Program-made: the position numbers and the translations under genes | Notes under the pieces: model-generated | What the model was told of the DNA's origin: nothing | Databases searched by the model: none | The model's input: the letters and a program-made list of their open reading frames with translations, nothing else | Shown: positions 1 to 11,770 of the stretch, one piece after another | Layout: each line of letters starts with the position of its first letter | How positions within the stretch are numbered: position 1 is the first letter of the stretch | Assembly (NCBI GenBank): GCA_036874045.1 | Contig: CM072346.1 | Location: forward strand, 10,950,001-11,014,000 | Direction of reading: 5' to 3' | DNA length: 64,000 nucleotides | Source of the DNA: Cymodocea nodosa | Taxonomy: Eukaryota > Streptophyta > Magnoliopsida > Alismatales > Cymodoceaceae

Positions 1-1204
1 GCATATGTGAGGAAACAAGTGAAGACTTTATTGTAAAAAATGGAGAGGAGAGATCCTCATACATAGTTCTTTGTTGTTATTGCATATATGTATGAGTGTT
101 GGACGTGTGTGTTGATATATGGAATTCCATGTCTGTTTTATTTATTTACTTGTTTATTTTTAGATTGTAGAAGTTATTTTGTTTTATTTATTTACTTGTT
201 TATTTTTAGATTGTAGAAGTTATTTCGATACTGGATGATGGTTAATATGGTTTTTCAATGTTTATATGTGAATATCATAGTTATAGATCTAGTGTTTGAA
301 GAAATAGTTGTGTATATAAATGCAGAAATTCATGTACATAGTTTTATCCATTTTGTTTAATTGATTTCTATCAGCTCCAATGACGGTTTTGATCAAATCT
401 TGAGGCAATCTCATATGGTTTTAAGTGTACTTTCCAACGAATGTCATTTCATAATTTTTGGATGTCGTTTGAGTAGTTTTCACTAATTAATTCTCAACAG
501 GTGCATCTGACCTGGAAGGCAAGTCTGTGTAGAGATTTTGTGTATTTTTTATCATTGATTTCTTTGAGCACAGATCAAGTTTTCATGATTTATAAATTGG
601 GTTTTCAAGATGAAGAAGTCAATTTGCGATGACATTTTATTTCACACCATTTCGTAAAGATTCCAGAAAGTTATGGATTTTTTTTGTAAAGACATGTGTT
701 TTGTGATTTGATATCCGTGTTTTATGCTCTCTTGGTAGATTTGATCTCAATAACTCTTGGGTTTGAATTAGATCACGAAATTATGCTAGATTTTAGATCT
801 TTAAAACTCCGTTCCAAAATGTATTTTTACGTGAATTTTCAGTGTATATTTTGGAAGGAATAAGTTTTACAAATGGAAGCCATTTCTGTAATTTCAAGAA
901 CTATAATAGAGTTATAGGTGAGATTGATTTGGAGTTGATTTTTGTTTGTATATTCGTGTATTTGTCCTAATTTAACTTTTAACCTTAAGTCTAACCATTG
1001 TTTAAATAAATTAAAATGCAAAGAAAGTCTTATAGTTACTATAGGATATTAATCAAACAATCAATCTAATAAAAGTCATTTAGACAAACTCCTTGTGGAA
1101 ATAACTCGTACTTGCACTGCTTAATACAATAAGGCACCGTGCGCTTGCGGTTAAATTATAAATGTAAAACTTGTGCTTTTAACGACACATGTTTCAACCC
1201 TACA
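1..1204 (+). repeat. 3' part of a gypsy-type LTR (family L), cut by the window edge
   Basis: This stretch resembles the second half of the solo LTR at 20641-22818. Both have an 'agagatcctcata' stretch, a related middle, and the same terminal block: 'actccttgtgg', 'tacttgcac', 'caccgtgcgcttgcgg', then an A/T-rich tail ending in 'taca'. The terminal block is typical of the U5 end of Athila/Tat-type gypsy LTRs (family knowledge). I place the LTR end at 1204, where the sequence changes to the 3' region of a minus-strand element. The left end and any target-site duplication lie outside the window, so solo LTR versus full element cannot be decided. No coding capacity is visible. Confidence 0.7.
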
Positions 1205-2076
1205 AGTAATCAAGTAGCTTTTGTAAGAACAAGTAATCAATCTCTCTTCTTCTTTTTTCATTTTTCTTCTTGTTGTTGTTTTTTTTTCTCACCCTAGCCT
1301 AGCCCTCTACCCTTAAGAGTGCCTCCCACATCATTGTGTAGGAACGGGCAATTTTACCTTAGCCTTTTTATTCTACCCTTCTCATAGGACAACCCCAAGG
1401 TATATTCTTAATCTTTTACCTAGGTTTCCCTTCAAGAGGAGTGGTTCCTTCTTAGTCAAGGCCTCATGTAAGTGCAATACTACATATAAGCTCAAAAATA
1501 TGGATGGTTTTGGATTTTATTCTTCACCTCCCCTTAAGGTTCAAGGTTTTTTTCCTAAAGGATTCACTTTTAGGTCTCAATTATACCTAAAAGAACTCTA
1601 TCCATTGGAGCCTATGAACATTTATAAAACAAAATAAACAAAAAAAAGCACAAAATCGAAAAAAAAACTATCGTCAAAGGCCTCCCCCCCATACCTAAAT
1701 TTTGCATTGTCCCCAATGTAAAAGAAATCATTTAGGAAATAAGATAAAAAGCATGAAGACGACAAAAACAAAAGAAACAAACTATGACAAGCAAGGAAAG
1801 ATTACACCCCCATACCTAGCATGCAATTCATATGCACTTGTGTAAATTTAAATTGTATTATTCCTACTACATACAATGGAGATTGAGTAGTATGCTAAAG
1901 AAATAATGCTCAATATAGGTATCATTCAAATGCATCAAAAGTAATAGGATTAAGAGTGCATACCTTACTTGATGAAGAAAAGTAATAAACTACAAAACTA
2001 ACAAACATATCAAAACAGAAAAGAAATTTACATAAACAAAACTATAGCATGCGATTAAGAATAAAAATACTAACAA
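1205..2076 (-). other. 3' non-coding region of element A
   Basis: No open frame is supported here. On the minus strand it contains 'cattggggacaatgc' followed by 'ggtatggggggg' (about 1685-1720) and another 'ggtatgggggtg' (about 1805-1820). Blocks of the type 'ttgnggacaatg ... gtgtggggg' are typical of the region between the last ORF and the 3' LTR in Athila-type elements (family knowledge). The G-rich runs could serve as polypurine tracts, but no LTR start follows directly. T-rich and CTT/GTT-rich low-complexity sequence fills 1245-1290. Confidence 0.55.
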
Positions 2077-2089
2077 TTTTTTTTTTTTT
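2077..2089 (-). repeat. A13 tract directly after the displaced gag
   Basis: A run of 13 T on the plus strand (13 A on the gag strand) begins within the TAA stop codon of the gag frame at 2088-2090. It could be replication slippage or the trace of a poly(A) tail from a retrocopied gag transcript. I cannot tell from one copy. Confidence 0.6.
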
Positions 2090-3497
2090 AAACAGATGGT
2101 GAAGGGTTGGTTCCTGAAGTCTCACCTTGTGTCAAGTGCACACCTACCATGTGGGGATTTGGTACAGTGTTACTTGGTAATTCTCCCCGTGCTCTACTTC
2201 CAAATGAAGTAGACAACCTATCAAACTTTGCTTGTAATCCCTTAATGATTTGGTCATGGCTAGCTAAAATGGGATTTACTTGTCTGCTAACTTGAATTAG
2301 GGATTGAATCCCTTTCTCCATTTCAATAAACATTTTCTCCAAAGCGGACATTCTATCACTTAGAATTGGCTGAGTGGGTCCATGATGCTCAGTATGGTTT
2401 CCAGATACTTCTAGTTATCGCCACGAAAAATTGGGATGGTTTCTCCATCCTAGGGTATAGTGTGATGACGGTTGGAATGAACTTTGTCCCATACCAATGG
2501 CATTGACTTCCTCAAACTGTTGTCCTTGCATCACTGGACACTCTTCAATAACATGCCTTAAAGTCCCGCATGCTATGCATTTAACTTCAACCATTTTTTC
2601 TTTTCCTCTTTGTTGACTTATGATCAAGTCCTCGACCTTCTTAACCATGGAGGACATTCTTTCCTCCATGCCTACCATAGGGTCAACAGTGTGCATACCT
2701 CTACTTGCGGTTCTGTCATAAGAGCAATCTACTAAATTTTCTAATTCCATTGTGCACTCTACGAGGCTTACTAGGGCATCCCAAGCACGATTTTCATCTA
2801 ACTTCATAAAGTGTCCAAGACATAAATTTTCTAACATCAACTTTGAATTGAAATCTAATCCTTCATACAAAACTTGGCACTGTTTCGACTTTGGTAAGCC
2901 ATGGTTTGGACATCTTGCCAGCAATCGGTGAAATTGCTTGAAATATTTCCAAAAAGGTTCATTTGCTTGCTGGTAGATGTTTATAATTGCGTTCTTGGCT
3001 TGGATAGTCTTGTACAAGGGGTGAAATTTCTTGATAAACAAGCCACAAAATTCAGTCCAAGTATGAATGGAATCTGCTGGTAGGGTGTGAAGCCATAACT
3101 TCGCATCATCACAAAGAGCAAAAGGTATGAATCTTAACTTAATGGCATCTATCAGTACTTCAGGTATATCAACCATGTTACAGACATCATTGAAGTCATT
3201 TAAAAATGCATATGCATCTTCATTATTCAATCCATGAAATTTAGGCAGTTGACTCACATAATTCATATGCAATTCAAATTTCTGCCCATTGATTGGTGCA
3301 ATGGATAGACAAGAAGGTCGACTATGAACTTGAGGATAGTAGATATCCTCGAGAGAGGGTAATTGCTTGTTCCTTCCTTGATCTTCCATTCTTAAATGTT
3401 TTGTTGGAATTCTAACTTCCTCGTGTGCAATGGGACGTCTAACTAATCTAGATGAGCTATCTCTCACCCACCTAGGAGGTTGCATGCACCCGCACAA
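2088..3497 (-). pseudogene. gag: gag polyprotein of a Ty3/gypsy element, one in-frame stop
   Basis: The frame encodes the Retrotrans_gag capsid-like domain: a 'QLPKFHGLNNEDAYAFLNDF' block, then 'AKLWLHTLP', 'TWTEFCGLFIKKFHP' and 'ARCPNHGLP'. A zinc knuckle C-X2-C-X4-H-X4-C ('CIACGTLRHVIEEC') follows, then the usual tail with 'NHPNFSW' and 'RGELPSNTVPNP'. One stop (TAA, 2415-2417) breaks the frame after 'NFSWR', and the frame resumes unchanged to 2088. It packages the RNA and builds the virus-like particle. It lies downstream of integrase on the same strand, where Athila elements carry an env-like ORF. It ends short of a protease and runs into A13. The domain call is firm; its relation to element A is not. 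Confidence 0.85.
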
Positions 3498-3759
3498 CTA
3501 TAAAAGAAATAATATGCATGTAAAGAAAATAAATGTGACACTTATAGTGAAAATGATCTCTGAATCCCAACACCTGCATATATGATAGGCAAGTAAAATG
3601 ACTGAAAATAAATACTTACATAACACAAAAACATACAGAAATAAAAACTAACTAATAAATTCAACAATACTAAAGAGAAAGAAAAACAACACACTAGCTA
3701 ACAGTTTCAATATAGACAACATCGATCAAAGTGATCTTCTCTCCAGGCCCAAGGGATCT
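3498..3759 (-). other. Spacer between integrase and displaced gag of element A
   Basis: AT-rich sequence without a supported ORF. On the minus strand it contains pyrimidine-rich runs and a 'ttgcctatcatatatgcag' stretch resembling a plant 3' splice site some 80 bp before the gag start. This is suggestive only. No LTR boundary, primer-binding site or hairpin of the kind seen in the other elements is visible. Confidence 0.35.
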
Positions 3760-5694
3760 CTACTGTAAGAATGGTTTTAGACGGTGTCCATTGACCTTAG
3801 AGACTTCCCTAGTCTTAGGATTTTCAATTTCCACTGCTCCATGGGGAAATATGTTCCTTACTACAAATGGTCCAATCCACCGTGATCTCAACTTCCCAAG
3901 AAATAGATGCAACTTAGAATTATACAATAATACTTCCTGCCCTACTTTAAAATCTTTGCGAGAAAGCTTACTACCGTGGAATATTTTGCTTCTTTCCTTC
4001 GCTATTCTCAAATTTTCATATGCCTCTTGTCTTATTTCTTCCAACTCATTCAAATGAAATTTCCTTTTCTTACCAACAACTATTAAATCCAGGTTAAGTC
4101 TTTGAATGGCCCATCTAGCTTTATGCTCAAGCTCTACTAGTAAGTGACATGCTTTTCCAAAAATAGTTCTATAAGGAGACATATTTAAAACTAACTTATA
4201 CACAGTCCGGTAAGCCCATAGTGCCTCATCTAACTTTTTTGCCTAGTCTTTTCTAGTTTTCCCCACTATTTTCTCTAATATTTGTTTAATCTGTTTATTG
4301 GCATTCTCTACTTGTCCATTCGTCTGTGGGTGATAGTGGGTTGTCATTTTATGCGTTACTCCATATCTTTTCATCAACGCTTCAAAATTTCTATTGTTGA
4401 AATGAGTTCCCCTGTCACTAATAATTGCTCTAGGAATGCCAAATCCTGCAAAAATGTTACTCTTTAGAAAATTAATAACTACCTTAGAGTCACAAGTGTG
4501 GGTGGGAATAGCTTCGACCCATTTTGAGAAATAGTCAATGGCTAATAAAATATACAAGAAACCTCCAGAATTAGGTAAGGGTCCCATGAAATCAATACCC
4601 CACACATCAAACACTTCGGCTTCAATGATTGGGTTAAGCAGCATCATATTTCTTCTAGTCAGTCTACCTGCTTGTTGACAATTAAGATAGTTTTTCACAT
4701 AGGAGTATGCATCTTTATATAATGTTGGCCAAAAGAATCCACACTGAAGAACTTTTGCAGCCGTCTTACTCGAATTAAGATGACCACCAATAGGTTGGTC
4801 ATGACAAAATGATAGCACGCTGTAAACTTTAGCATCCAGAATGCATCTCCACATAATCAAATCAAGGTTGGATTTATATAAATAGGGATCATCCCAATAA
4901 AATTCCTTGACCCTAGCCAAAAATCTCTTAATGTCTTACCTTGACCAATTGCTAGGTAGTCGTTTTGTCACAAGATAATTCACAATATTTGCAAACCAAG
5001 GTATTAGAGTGATCACCATTAACTATTCATCTGGAAATGAATCGTTAATGGGTGACTCCCCTTGAGTTGTGACAATACGAGACAAGTGGTCGGCAACTAC
5101 ATTCTTGCATCCTTTCTTGTCTTTTATTTCTAAGTCAAATTCTTGTAAAAGAAGAATCCACCTAACCAATCTAGCCTTACCATCCTTTTTAGCTAATAAA
5201 TATTTAATGGCAAAGTGATATGTAAAAACAACAACCTTAGAGCCTAGCAAATAAGGTCTAAACTTCTCAAGAGCAAAGACTATAGCAAGAAATTCTTTCT
5301 CGGTTACTGTATAGTTCAATTGGGCTGCATTAAGAGTTTTAGTTGCATAGTAAATTACCCATGGTGATTTCTCAATCCTTTGCCCCAACACAGCACCAAT
5401 CGCGTAATCTGATGCATCGCACATCAACTCGAATGGAAGAGACCAATCAGGTGGATGTACAATAGGTGCAGATGTGAGGGCTCCCTTAAGCTCATCAAAG
5501 GTATTTAAACATTCTTTAGAGAATTCAAATTTATTATCCTTTGATAATAAACTAGTCAAAGGACGAGCAATCTTACTAAAATCTTTAATAAACCGTCTAT
5601 AAAACCCAGCATGACCCAAAAATGCTCTTATATATTTAATTGATTTAGGAGGTGGTAGGTTGGCTATTAAATCTACTTTGGCTTTATCTACCTC
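3760..5694 (-). pseudogene. pol: pol of element A, second part: RT end, RNase H, integrase
   Basis: One reading frame covers the RT end ('[18 protein letters not shown]'), RNase H ('[16 protein letters not shown]', '[20 protein letters not shown]', 'VADHLSR') and integrase. The integrase has a His-His-Cys-Cys zinc region (about 4800-4660), catalytic Asp in '[11 protein letters not shown]', Asp in 'IISDRGTHF', Glu in 'HPQTNGQVENANKQI', and the GPF/Y-type end 'GPFVVRNIFPHGAVEI'. Three stops interrupt it: 5023-5025 (former Gln), one near 4944, and 4243-4245 (former Trp of 'KDWA'). No frameshift was seen. The upstream half of the gene lies beyond the inserted solo LTR at 5695-7378. Confidence 0.88.
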
Positions 5695-7378
5695 TGTTCA
5701 AGCTTTAATTTTGCCCATTTTTAATGAATTTTATAAGTAATTTTGCATGATTTTATCTATCTATGGTGAATAAATGATATTAATTATGGGTAATAGAAGT
5801 CTTGAAATATAGTGCAATATAGAAATTTAATTAACAAGTGCATCCCCCATTGAATATAATTTTACATGGAACTCATTGATTTTATTTTGAATGTCCTATG
5901 TTGGCTAACGTCTCTTGGAGTTCAATTTCCATTAATTATAGGTAACACACATATGGAAGGAGCTTAATGCAAAAGACCAAAAGAAGATGTAAAGAATCAA
6001 AGTTGGTGGACTAAACTTTAAAGAAGAGGACATGCCAACACCTTATTGGCCCTCCTAGATCTATGGCATCCTATTGGCTTGGTGATAAAACAAAGGTGCC
6101 ACATCAAAGAGAGAGAATACATAGCCAACATAAATGCAAGGGGAGGAATCAATTTTCGTAGGCCACCTTGGTGCTTCCAACGAGAGGGAGAAAGAAGGAG
6201 AAATAGCTTGGAGGTGAAGCTTGTGCTTGCAAGGAGACCATCCATTGATGCTATTCACCATTCCAAGGGCTAAGGAGAAAATGTCTAGGCTTGGAGGTGA
6301 GGTTGCTGCCAAGTTCCATTGATTTCAAAGCTCTAGAGAAGAAGAAAAGAAGCTCCTAAGGTAGTGACAACCCTTAGAGTTTATTATTTTCTTATATAGA
6401 AGGAAGAGTTGATGAGAAATGGTGGTGAACATCTCAATTATATGTCTTCTTAGCTAGATAGAGTTCTAATGAATGTATATGAATGTTTAATTCTTCTTTT
6501 CAACTTCTAAATTGCATACTCTATTCACGTGTATTGTTGAGGCTATTGGTGGGGCTTTCACAAGAGTGAACGACACCCATCAATGGTGGCTTGGCGCATT
6601 TGAGTAGGAGGTGTGAATTGAAAGAAGAAGAAAATAAGTGTTGATGTTTATTTGAATGAAGAACCTATCATTTATCTCTTGTTGTTAATTTTAATTTTAG
6701 TAGTTAATTGAGTTTGTTATCTCTTATATTGATCACCTTTTATCCAAATCAATCCCAAAAAGAATTTCTAATGCAACTAGTGTAGTATAGTTTTAGCTAG
6801 ATTAGTAATTAGCATAGTTGCATGCACTTAGTATAAATTAGAATAGAGTAGTGTAGTGTATTCTTTCTTCATATTCTTTTTTTTTTTTCTCTTGTTTTCT
6901 TTTGCATATATCTTGCATTTAAACTCACATGGAATTGGTGTGGATTTCATACTTGAATGGCTTGATAGATTTACAAGTAAAAAATTGATTCACATCACCA
7001 TTTTCCACTACACATTGCCTTGAAACTACATGATTTGTGAGCTTGTGTTATTTTTGATGATTCTACATTCACATCTCATTAATTTACTGAAGTATAACTA
7101 AGAGCTTAAAGAGCAAAGTTGAGTAATAATTGATTAAGTCATCAACACAATCCTTGTGGAAGAATGACCTGTATTTGCCATGTACACCAAAGGAACTGTG
7201 CACTTGCAATAAAGCTTGAGCTAAAAATATAGCTCAACAAGTTTTTGCTGCCATGTGTATTTCTTTTTTATTCTCAATGTGTATCAACCTATTATCTGCA
7301 CCTCTCTCCCAACTTTTCATGCACTAAGATATTCACATCAGCTATGTAGTTCAAGAGTATATGCAAAAGTTATTTACA
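5695..7378 (+). repeat. Solo LTR K (gypsy type) with ACCTC target-site duplication
   Basis: The 1,684-bp insertion begins TGTTCA and ends TTTACA, flanked by ACCTC at 5690-5694 and 7379-7383. It splits the pol of element A between 'KKGLEV' and 'VDKAKVDLI', and the frame resumes exactly across one copy of ACCTC. Near 7144-7212 it carries the Athila/Tat-type U5 block ('ccttgtgg', 'tgacctgtatttgc', 'ctgtgcacttgc'), giving plus orientation. No element genes are inside, so it is a solo LTR left by recombination between the two LTRs of an element. The predicted peptides within it are not conserved and I do not call them. Confidence 0.9.
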
Positions 7379-8477
7379 ACCTCCAACCCTTTCTTAGATA
7401 CAACATGGCCCAACACAATACCTTATTGCACCATGAATTGACATTTCTCCCAATTTAATACTAAATTCTTATCTATGCATCTTTTTAAAACTAACTCTAG
7501 ATTCTTATGACAAACACCAAAGGAAGGTCCTACTATAGAGAAATCATCCATGAAAATTTCTAGAAATCTATCAATCATGTCTGAAAAGATTCCGGTCATG
7601 CACCTTTGGAATATTGTAGGAGCATTACATAAACCAAAGGGCATGCATCGGAATGCAAAAGTACCAAAAGGGCATGTAAATGTGGTTTTCTCTTGATCAT
7701 AGAGTGCAACAGGAATTTGGTTATATCCAAAATAACCATCCAAGAAACAATAATATTCTTGCCCTGCTAATTTTTCTAACATTTGGGCCATAAAAGGCAA
7801 GGGAAAATGATCCTTCCTAGTGGCGACATTAAGTTTTCTATAATCAATGCATACACACCATCCAGTTTGCACTCTAATAGGAATTAGCTCATGATTGCTA
7901 TTTTCCACAATAGTAATACCAGATTTCTTTGGGACAACCTGTACAGGGCTAACCTAAGGACTATCAGAAATAGGATAAATGACATCATAATCTAGCCACT
8001 TAATAATTTCCTTTCTAACCACATCTTTTATATTAGGATTCAATCTTCTCTATGGGATCCTAGATGAAATAATATCACTATCTAAGTGAATTCTATGCTG
8101 ACATACATCAGGACTAATTCCCTTAATGTCGGCCATGATCCAACCAATGGCCTCCTTATGTTTGCTAAGAACCGCTAACAACTTCTCCTCTTGCTCACTA
8201 GAAAGGTGGGAAGATAAAATGACTAGCAAAGTATTTTGCTCCCCTAGATAGGCATACTTAAGGTCTTGTGGCAAGGGATTTAGTTCAAGAGAAGGTGGTT
8301 CTACAATAGATGGTTTCTTAATCTCTCCTAAATCTCTTTGTAAAGGCTCTATATAATTTAATTCAAAAATACTATCACTCTCACCAATGTTATCATCTAA
8401 GTCATAAATATGTGCTAGATCAACCTCATATTCTATAGGTGGATAATCTTTGTCATCTATCAAATCAAAGTCATCTA
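7379..8477 (-). pseudogene. pol: pol of element A, first part: linker and reverse transcriptase core
   Basis: The frame begins in the linker upstream of RT ('LPQDLKYAYLGEQNTLLVI', 'KEAIGWIMADIKGISPDVCQ') and runs through RT: 'GWCVCIDYRKLNVATRKDHF', 'FTCPFGTFAFRCMPFGLCNA', and the active site as 'FMDDFS' (family consensus YVDDFS). Stops at 8050-8052 (former Gln), near 7955 (former Trp of 'SPWVSP') and 7423-7425 interrupt an otherwise unshifted frame. The gene is cut on the right by the S1 LTR at 8478, so protease is missing. On the left the solo LTR K interrupts it. Confidence 0.88.
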
Positions 8478-9015
8478 TGTTAGGATCGATAGACTCACTA
8501 CAGGGGGGGTGAATGGTGAAGGTGTGTACTTTTTAATTCTTTTAAGTTATAATTGATTGATTCTACAAAATAGTGAGATGAGATGAATTAAATGGAAGCA
8601 AAGCAGTAAGAAGAAATTAACACATAGCAATTTTTAGGTGGTTCACCAACTTGGCTAGTCCACCCCCAAGATACACTTGGGCTTCACTAAGTATTCAAAT
8701 ACTTACAACACTTGCTTTCAGGTTGAAGCAAGAACCAACACTTAGAGCTTTCAGGTATAAGCTCAATAACCAACCTTTCTTTCTTGAGCTTTCAGGTTGA
8801 AGCTCTCAACCAACAATGAGTTTTTAGGTTGAAACTCACAAACCAACAGCTTAGAATTTTTTCTATCAGAGTTTTGGCACACAGAGCTTTTCTACAGTGA
8901 ATTTTCAAGAGTATACTTGACTGCTTGCAAACTTGAGAGTGTCTCTGGAATTATGTGTAGCTCACTATATATTGTATGATCGTTATCTCTATCTAATCTT
9001 CTCTTAAACTTCTTA

Positions 9016-9023
9016 TATTTATA
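9016..9023 (-). promoter_or_regulatory. TATA box of the S1 LTR
   Basis: TATAAATA on the minus strand, in the conserved context 'ttttggtataaatat' that recurs at 28718-28726 and 35207-35215 in the S2 LTRs. Position and conservation suggest the LTR core promoter. The transcription start is not mapped. Confidence 0.6.
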
Positions 9024-9411
9024 CCAAAAGGTATAATGATCATATTTTTCTTTCAACAGATGTATTCTACAGTACTTGCAAAATAATCAGACCTAAATAT
9101 GGTAAGTTACCATTCTATCTGATGTTCAGTAAGTAACCTTCTGATTTCCTTTGATTTTCAAATGGTTATATGAATAGTTCACCGAAGAGCGTCTATAACT
9201 TACCGAACCTTCACTTACATCTTGCTGTCTGTGTCACGTGAGGATTTTAAGTTGCTCACGTGAGATGTCAAGTGATCGGAGACTTGTAGTTTTAACTTAC
9301 CGAAAAACTCTTGACTTCCGGATAGTTAACTATAGTAACTCTCTGAGTTTTCTTTTAAGCTTTTGACTACTCTCTCTTTAATTCTGCACGTGCGTAATAG
9401 GATAACTTAAG

Positions 9412-9614
9412 TTTCGGATAGTTATACCTATAACTCACCGAAATCCTTCAAATTTCGGATAGTTATCTTTCTAACTCTCTGAAAAGTCCTTTAAGCTTCT
9501 ATTCTGGATTTCTACACATGTTTAATTGAATGACTTAAGTTTCGGATAGTTAGCCTTTCTAACTTTTCGATTTTCCTTGAGCTTTCGGATAGTTAACTCC
9601 TTAACTTTCCGATC
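9412..9614. repeat. Cluster of four hairpins in the S1 LTR
   Basis: Four imperfect inverted repeats of about 30 bp: 9412-9443, 9453-9484, 9540-9571 and 9583-9614. Each has the form TTTCGGATAGTTA, a short loop, then TAACT followed by a CCGAAA-like arm. They lie upstream of the TATA box on the element strand. The same core recurs in the other LTR families of this window. Confidence 0.75.
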
Positions 9615-9933
9615 ATTCATCCAACTGCCTTTCACAACTCTCCGAAGACTTTATGATTTCGGATATTTATTCTTCTAACTGTCCCACAATGTTGCCGTTG
9701 CTTTAAATTAATTCTTCAGATACTTAAGTCTATAACTCACCGAAGATTAACTTTCTTTTGGATGCATAAGCCTGGAACTGTCCGATTGTCTGTAGCTTTA
9801 TAGCAGCATATTTTGGAATTAATTGCTACTTGTTTGTCTATCTTCTGATCTTTTACTGCACTGACTTATCTGTGAAATACAATCTGTTTCCTCACATAGG
9901 TTTTTGCATTATCAAAATACTCGGGTCCTAACA

Positions 9934-10329
9934 ATCTCCCCCATTTTGATAATGACAAAATCCTTTACATTTATTTACATGTATTTCACTCCCTAGATTA
10001 TTTCTATACATTCAGTCACACAGAAACTAAGTAAAACAAGGATTTACAATGAATATATTATAGTGGTGAGATTCCTCCCCTTGACTTTGTGTTGTCTTCT
10101 CCCCCTATCTATGTGTTGAGTTTTTCTTCCCCCTTTTTAATACTTCTCTTTCTGTTTGTGCTATAAATACTATGAATTTCCATATTCTTCTCCCCCTTTT
10201 TGTCATTATATAAAAAGGTGACTGATATCTGTACAACTGTAAAACTGATAACTAATATGTCCTACACGAGTACATGTTAGCAGAAAGTAAGCTCCCATAT
10301 GGTGAGCTTGAGGAATGATATAAAAGCAT
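9934..10329 (-). other. 3' non-coding region of S1 with repeated polypurine tracts
   Basis: Between the RNase H stop and the LTR there is no ORF. On the minus strand several tracts of the type AAAAGGGGGAG occur (about 10070, 10100, 10130, 10190), and the last directly abuts the LTR (9934-9950). They probably prime plus-strand DNA synthesis. S2 has the same array at 34020-34296. Confidence 0.7.
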
Positions 10330-11760
10330 TTAAAGATCTTGTAATGAACATATGCCTAGATTTCTTCTAATATGATTAAAAGTTGATTCATTTAAAGGTT
10401 TGGTGAAAATATCTGCAAGTTGATTTTCTGTTGGCACAAACTTGAGTGAGATGTTCCCTTTTTCCATATGATCTCTCAGAAAATGATGTCTAATCTCGAT
10501 ATGCTTGGCTCTGGAATGAAGTACTGCATTCTTAGATAAACTAATTGCACTACTATTATCACAGAATATGATTGTATTCTGAATTTCTAGTTTGTAGTCT
10601 GATAAAGTTTGCTGCATCTAAAGAATTTGAGCACAACATAGACCTGCTGCAATATATTCGACTTTAGTAGTAGATAATGCAATACAATTTTGTTTCCTAC
10701 TAAACCATGAGATTAATGAATTTCCAAGTAGTTGGCATGTGCCACTTGTGCTTTTTCTATCAGATCTGCTACCTGCATAATCTACATCACTATAGCCTGA
10801 TAACATTAGGCTATTGTCAATTGAGTAGTATAATCCGAAATCTTTAGTACCTTTTAGATATTTGAAAATTCTTTTTACTGATTTCAGATGAGATTCCTTT
10901 GGTGATGCTTGAAATCTAGCACACAAGCATACACTGAACATGATATCTGGCTTACTTGCTGAAAGATATAATAGAGATCCAATCATGCCTCTATATTTCT
11001 TTTGATCTACTACAACACTTAAGTCATCGATGTCTAGTTTTGTACTTGAACTCATTGGAGTATTTGCAGATTTAATGTTTTCATAGCCAAATTTCTTTAA
11101 CATCTCTTTGCAGTATTTCTCTTGGTTGATAAAGATGCCATTTCGTACTTGATGGATTTGTAAACCTAAGAAAAACTTCAATTCTCCCATCATACTCATT
11201 TCAAATTTGTTTTTCATCAAATTTTGAATTCCATGATAGAGTTTTTCTGATGTAGCTCCAAAAACTATATCATCAACATATATCTGTACAATCAAAATGT
11301 GCAAATCAACAGTTTTGATAAACAAAGTGTTGTCCACTTTGCCTATAGTAAAGTCATTTTCAGTTAAGAATTTTTTCAGTTTCTCATACCATGCCCTAGG
11401 TGCCTGTTTCAGACCATATAAAGCTTTGTTTAATTTGAAGACATGATCTGGCTTGACTTCATCTTCAAATCCAGGAGGTTGTTTAACAAACACTTCTTCC
11501 TGAATTTCTCCATTCAAAAATGCACTTTTCACATCCATTTGAAACAATTTTATTTTCATACTGCTTGCAAAGGCAAGCAACATTCTGATAGCTTCTATTC
11601 TAGCTACAGGTGCAAAAGTTTCTTCAGAGTCAATACCTTCTTGCTGATTATAGCCTTGTGCAACCAGTCGAGCTTTATTTCTGAGTATGTTTCCTTCTTC
11701 ATCTAATTTGTTTCTAAAAATCCATTTAGTTCCAATGATGGATTTTCTTGCAGGTTTTTT
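10330..11760 (-). pseudogene. pol: Reverse transcriptase and RNase H of S1
   Basis: Typical copia RT: '[12 protein letters not shown]', 'KALYGLKQAPRAWYEKLKKF', the intact catalytic 'IYVDDIVFG', then 'FFLGLQIHQ', 'IGSLLYLSASKPDI' and 'YSDVDYAGSRSDRKSTSGTC'. RNase H follows ('FCDNSSAISLSKN', 'HSRAKHIEIRHHFLRD', 'LADIFTKPL'). A stop at 10618-10620 replaces Trp after 'CAQIL', as in S2. The frame differs from that of integrase because of a one-base change near 11755. The catalytic core is otherwise well kept, suggesting a fairly young copy. Confidence 0.9.
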
Positions 11761-11770
11761 CCACTAAATT

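Larger units (their letters stand above)
1205..8477 (-). mobile_element. Athila-like Ty3/gypsy element A (partial, interrupted by a solo LTR)
   Basis: Reading the minus strand from 8477 leftwards: reverse transcriptase N-half, an inserted solo LTR (5695-7378), RT end, RNase H, integrase, a 230-bp spacer, a gag gene, and a long 3' non-coding stretch. The order RT-RNase H-integrase defines Ty3/gypsy. Neither LTR nor primer-binding site is visible: the 5' side is cut by the LTR of copia element S1 at 8478, and the 3' side runs into another LTR at 1204. The gag is in the wrong place, downstream of integrase (see findings). Stops in pol fall at conserved Gln or Trp codons. Confidence 0.8.
8478..9933 (-). 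repeat. 3' LTR of S1
   Basis: It starts on the minus strand with TGTTAGGACCCGAGTATTTTG and ends with CGATCCTAACA, a 1,456-bp LTR matching the S2 LTRs (3' copy 34297-35748, 1,452 bp). It carries a cluster of hairpins (9412-9614), CACGTG-type boxes (near 9234 and 9245), a TATA box (9016-9023) and the 'gaagccc' stretch shared with S2. A polypurine tract lies immediately upstream on the element strand (9934-9950). Confidence 0.9.

Noticed and set aside
6018..6312. Overlapping open frames on both strands in the solo LTR K
   Set aside because: Three overlapping frames in different phases in a short stretch of non-coding LTR; no motif.
11443..11706. Plus-strand frame antisense to S1 RT (matching one at 32573-32797 in S2)
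   Set aside because: It mirrors conserved RT coding sequence and is conserved only for that reason.
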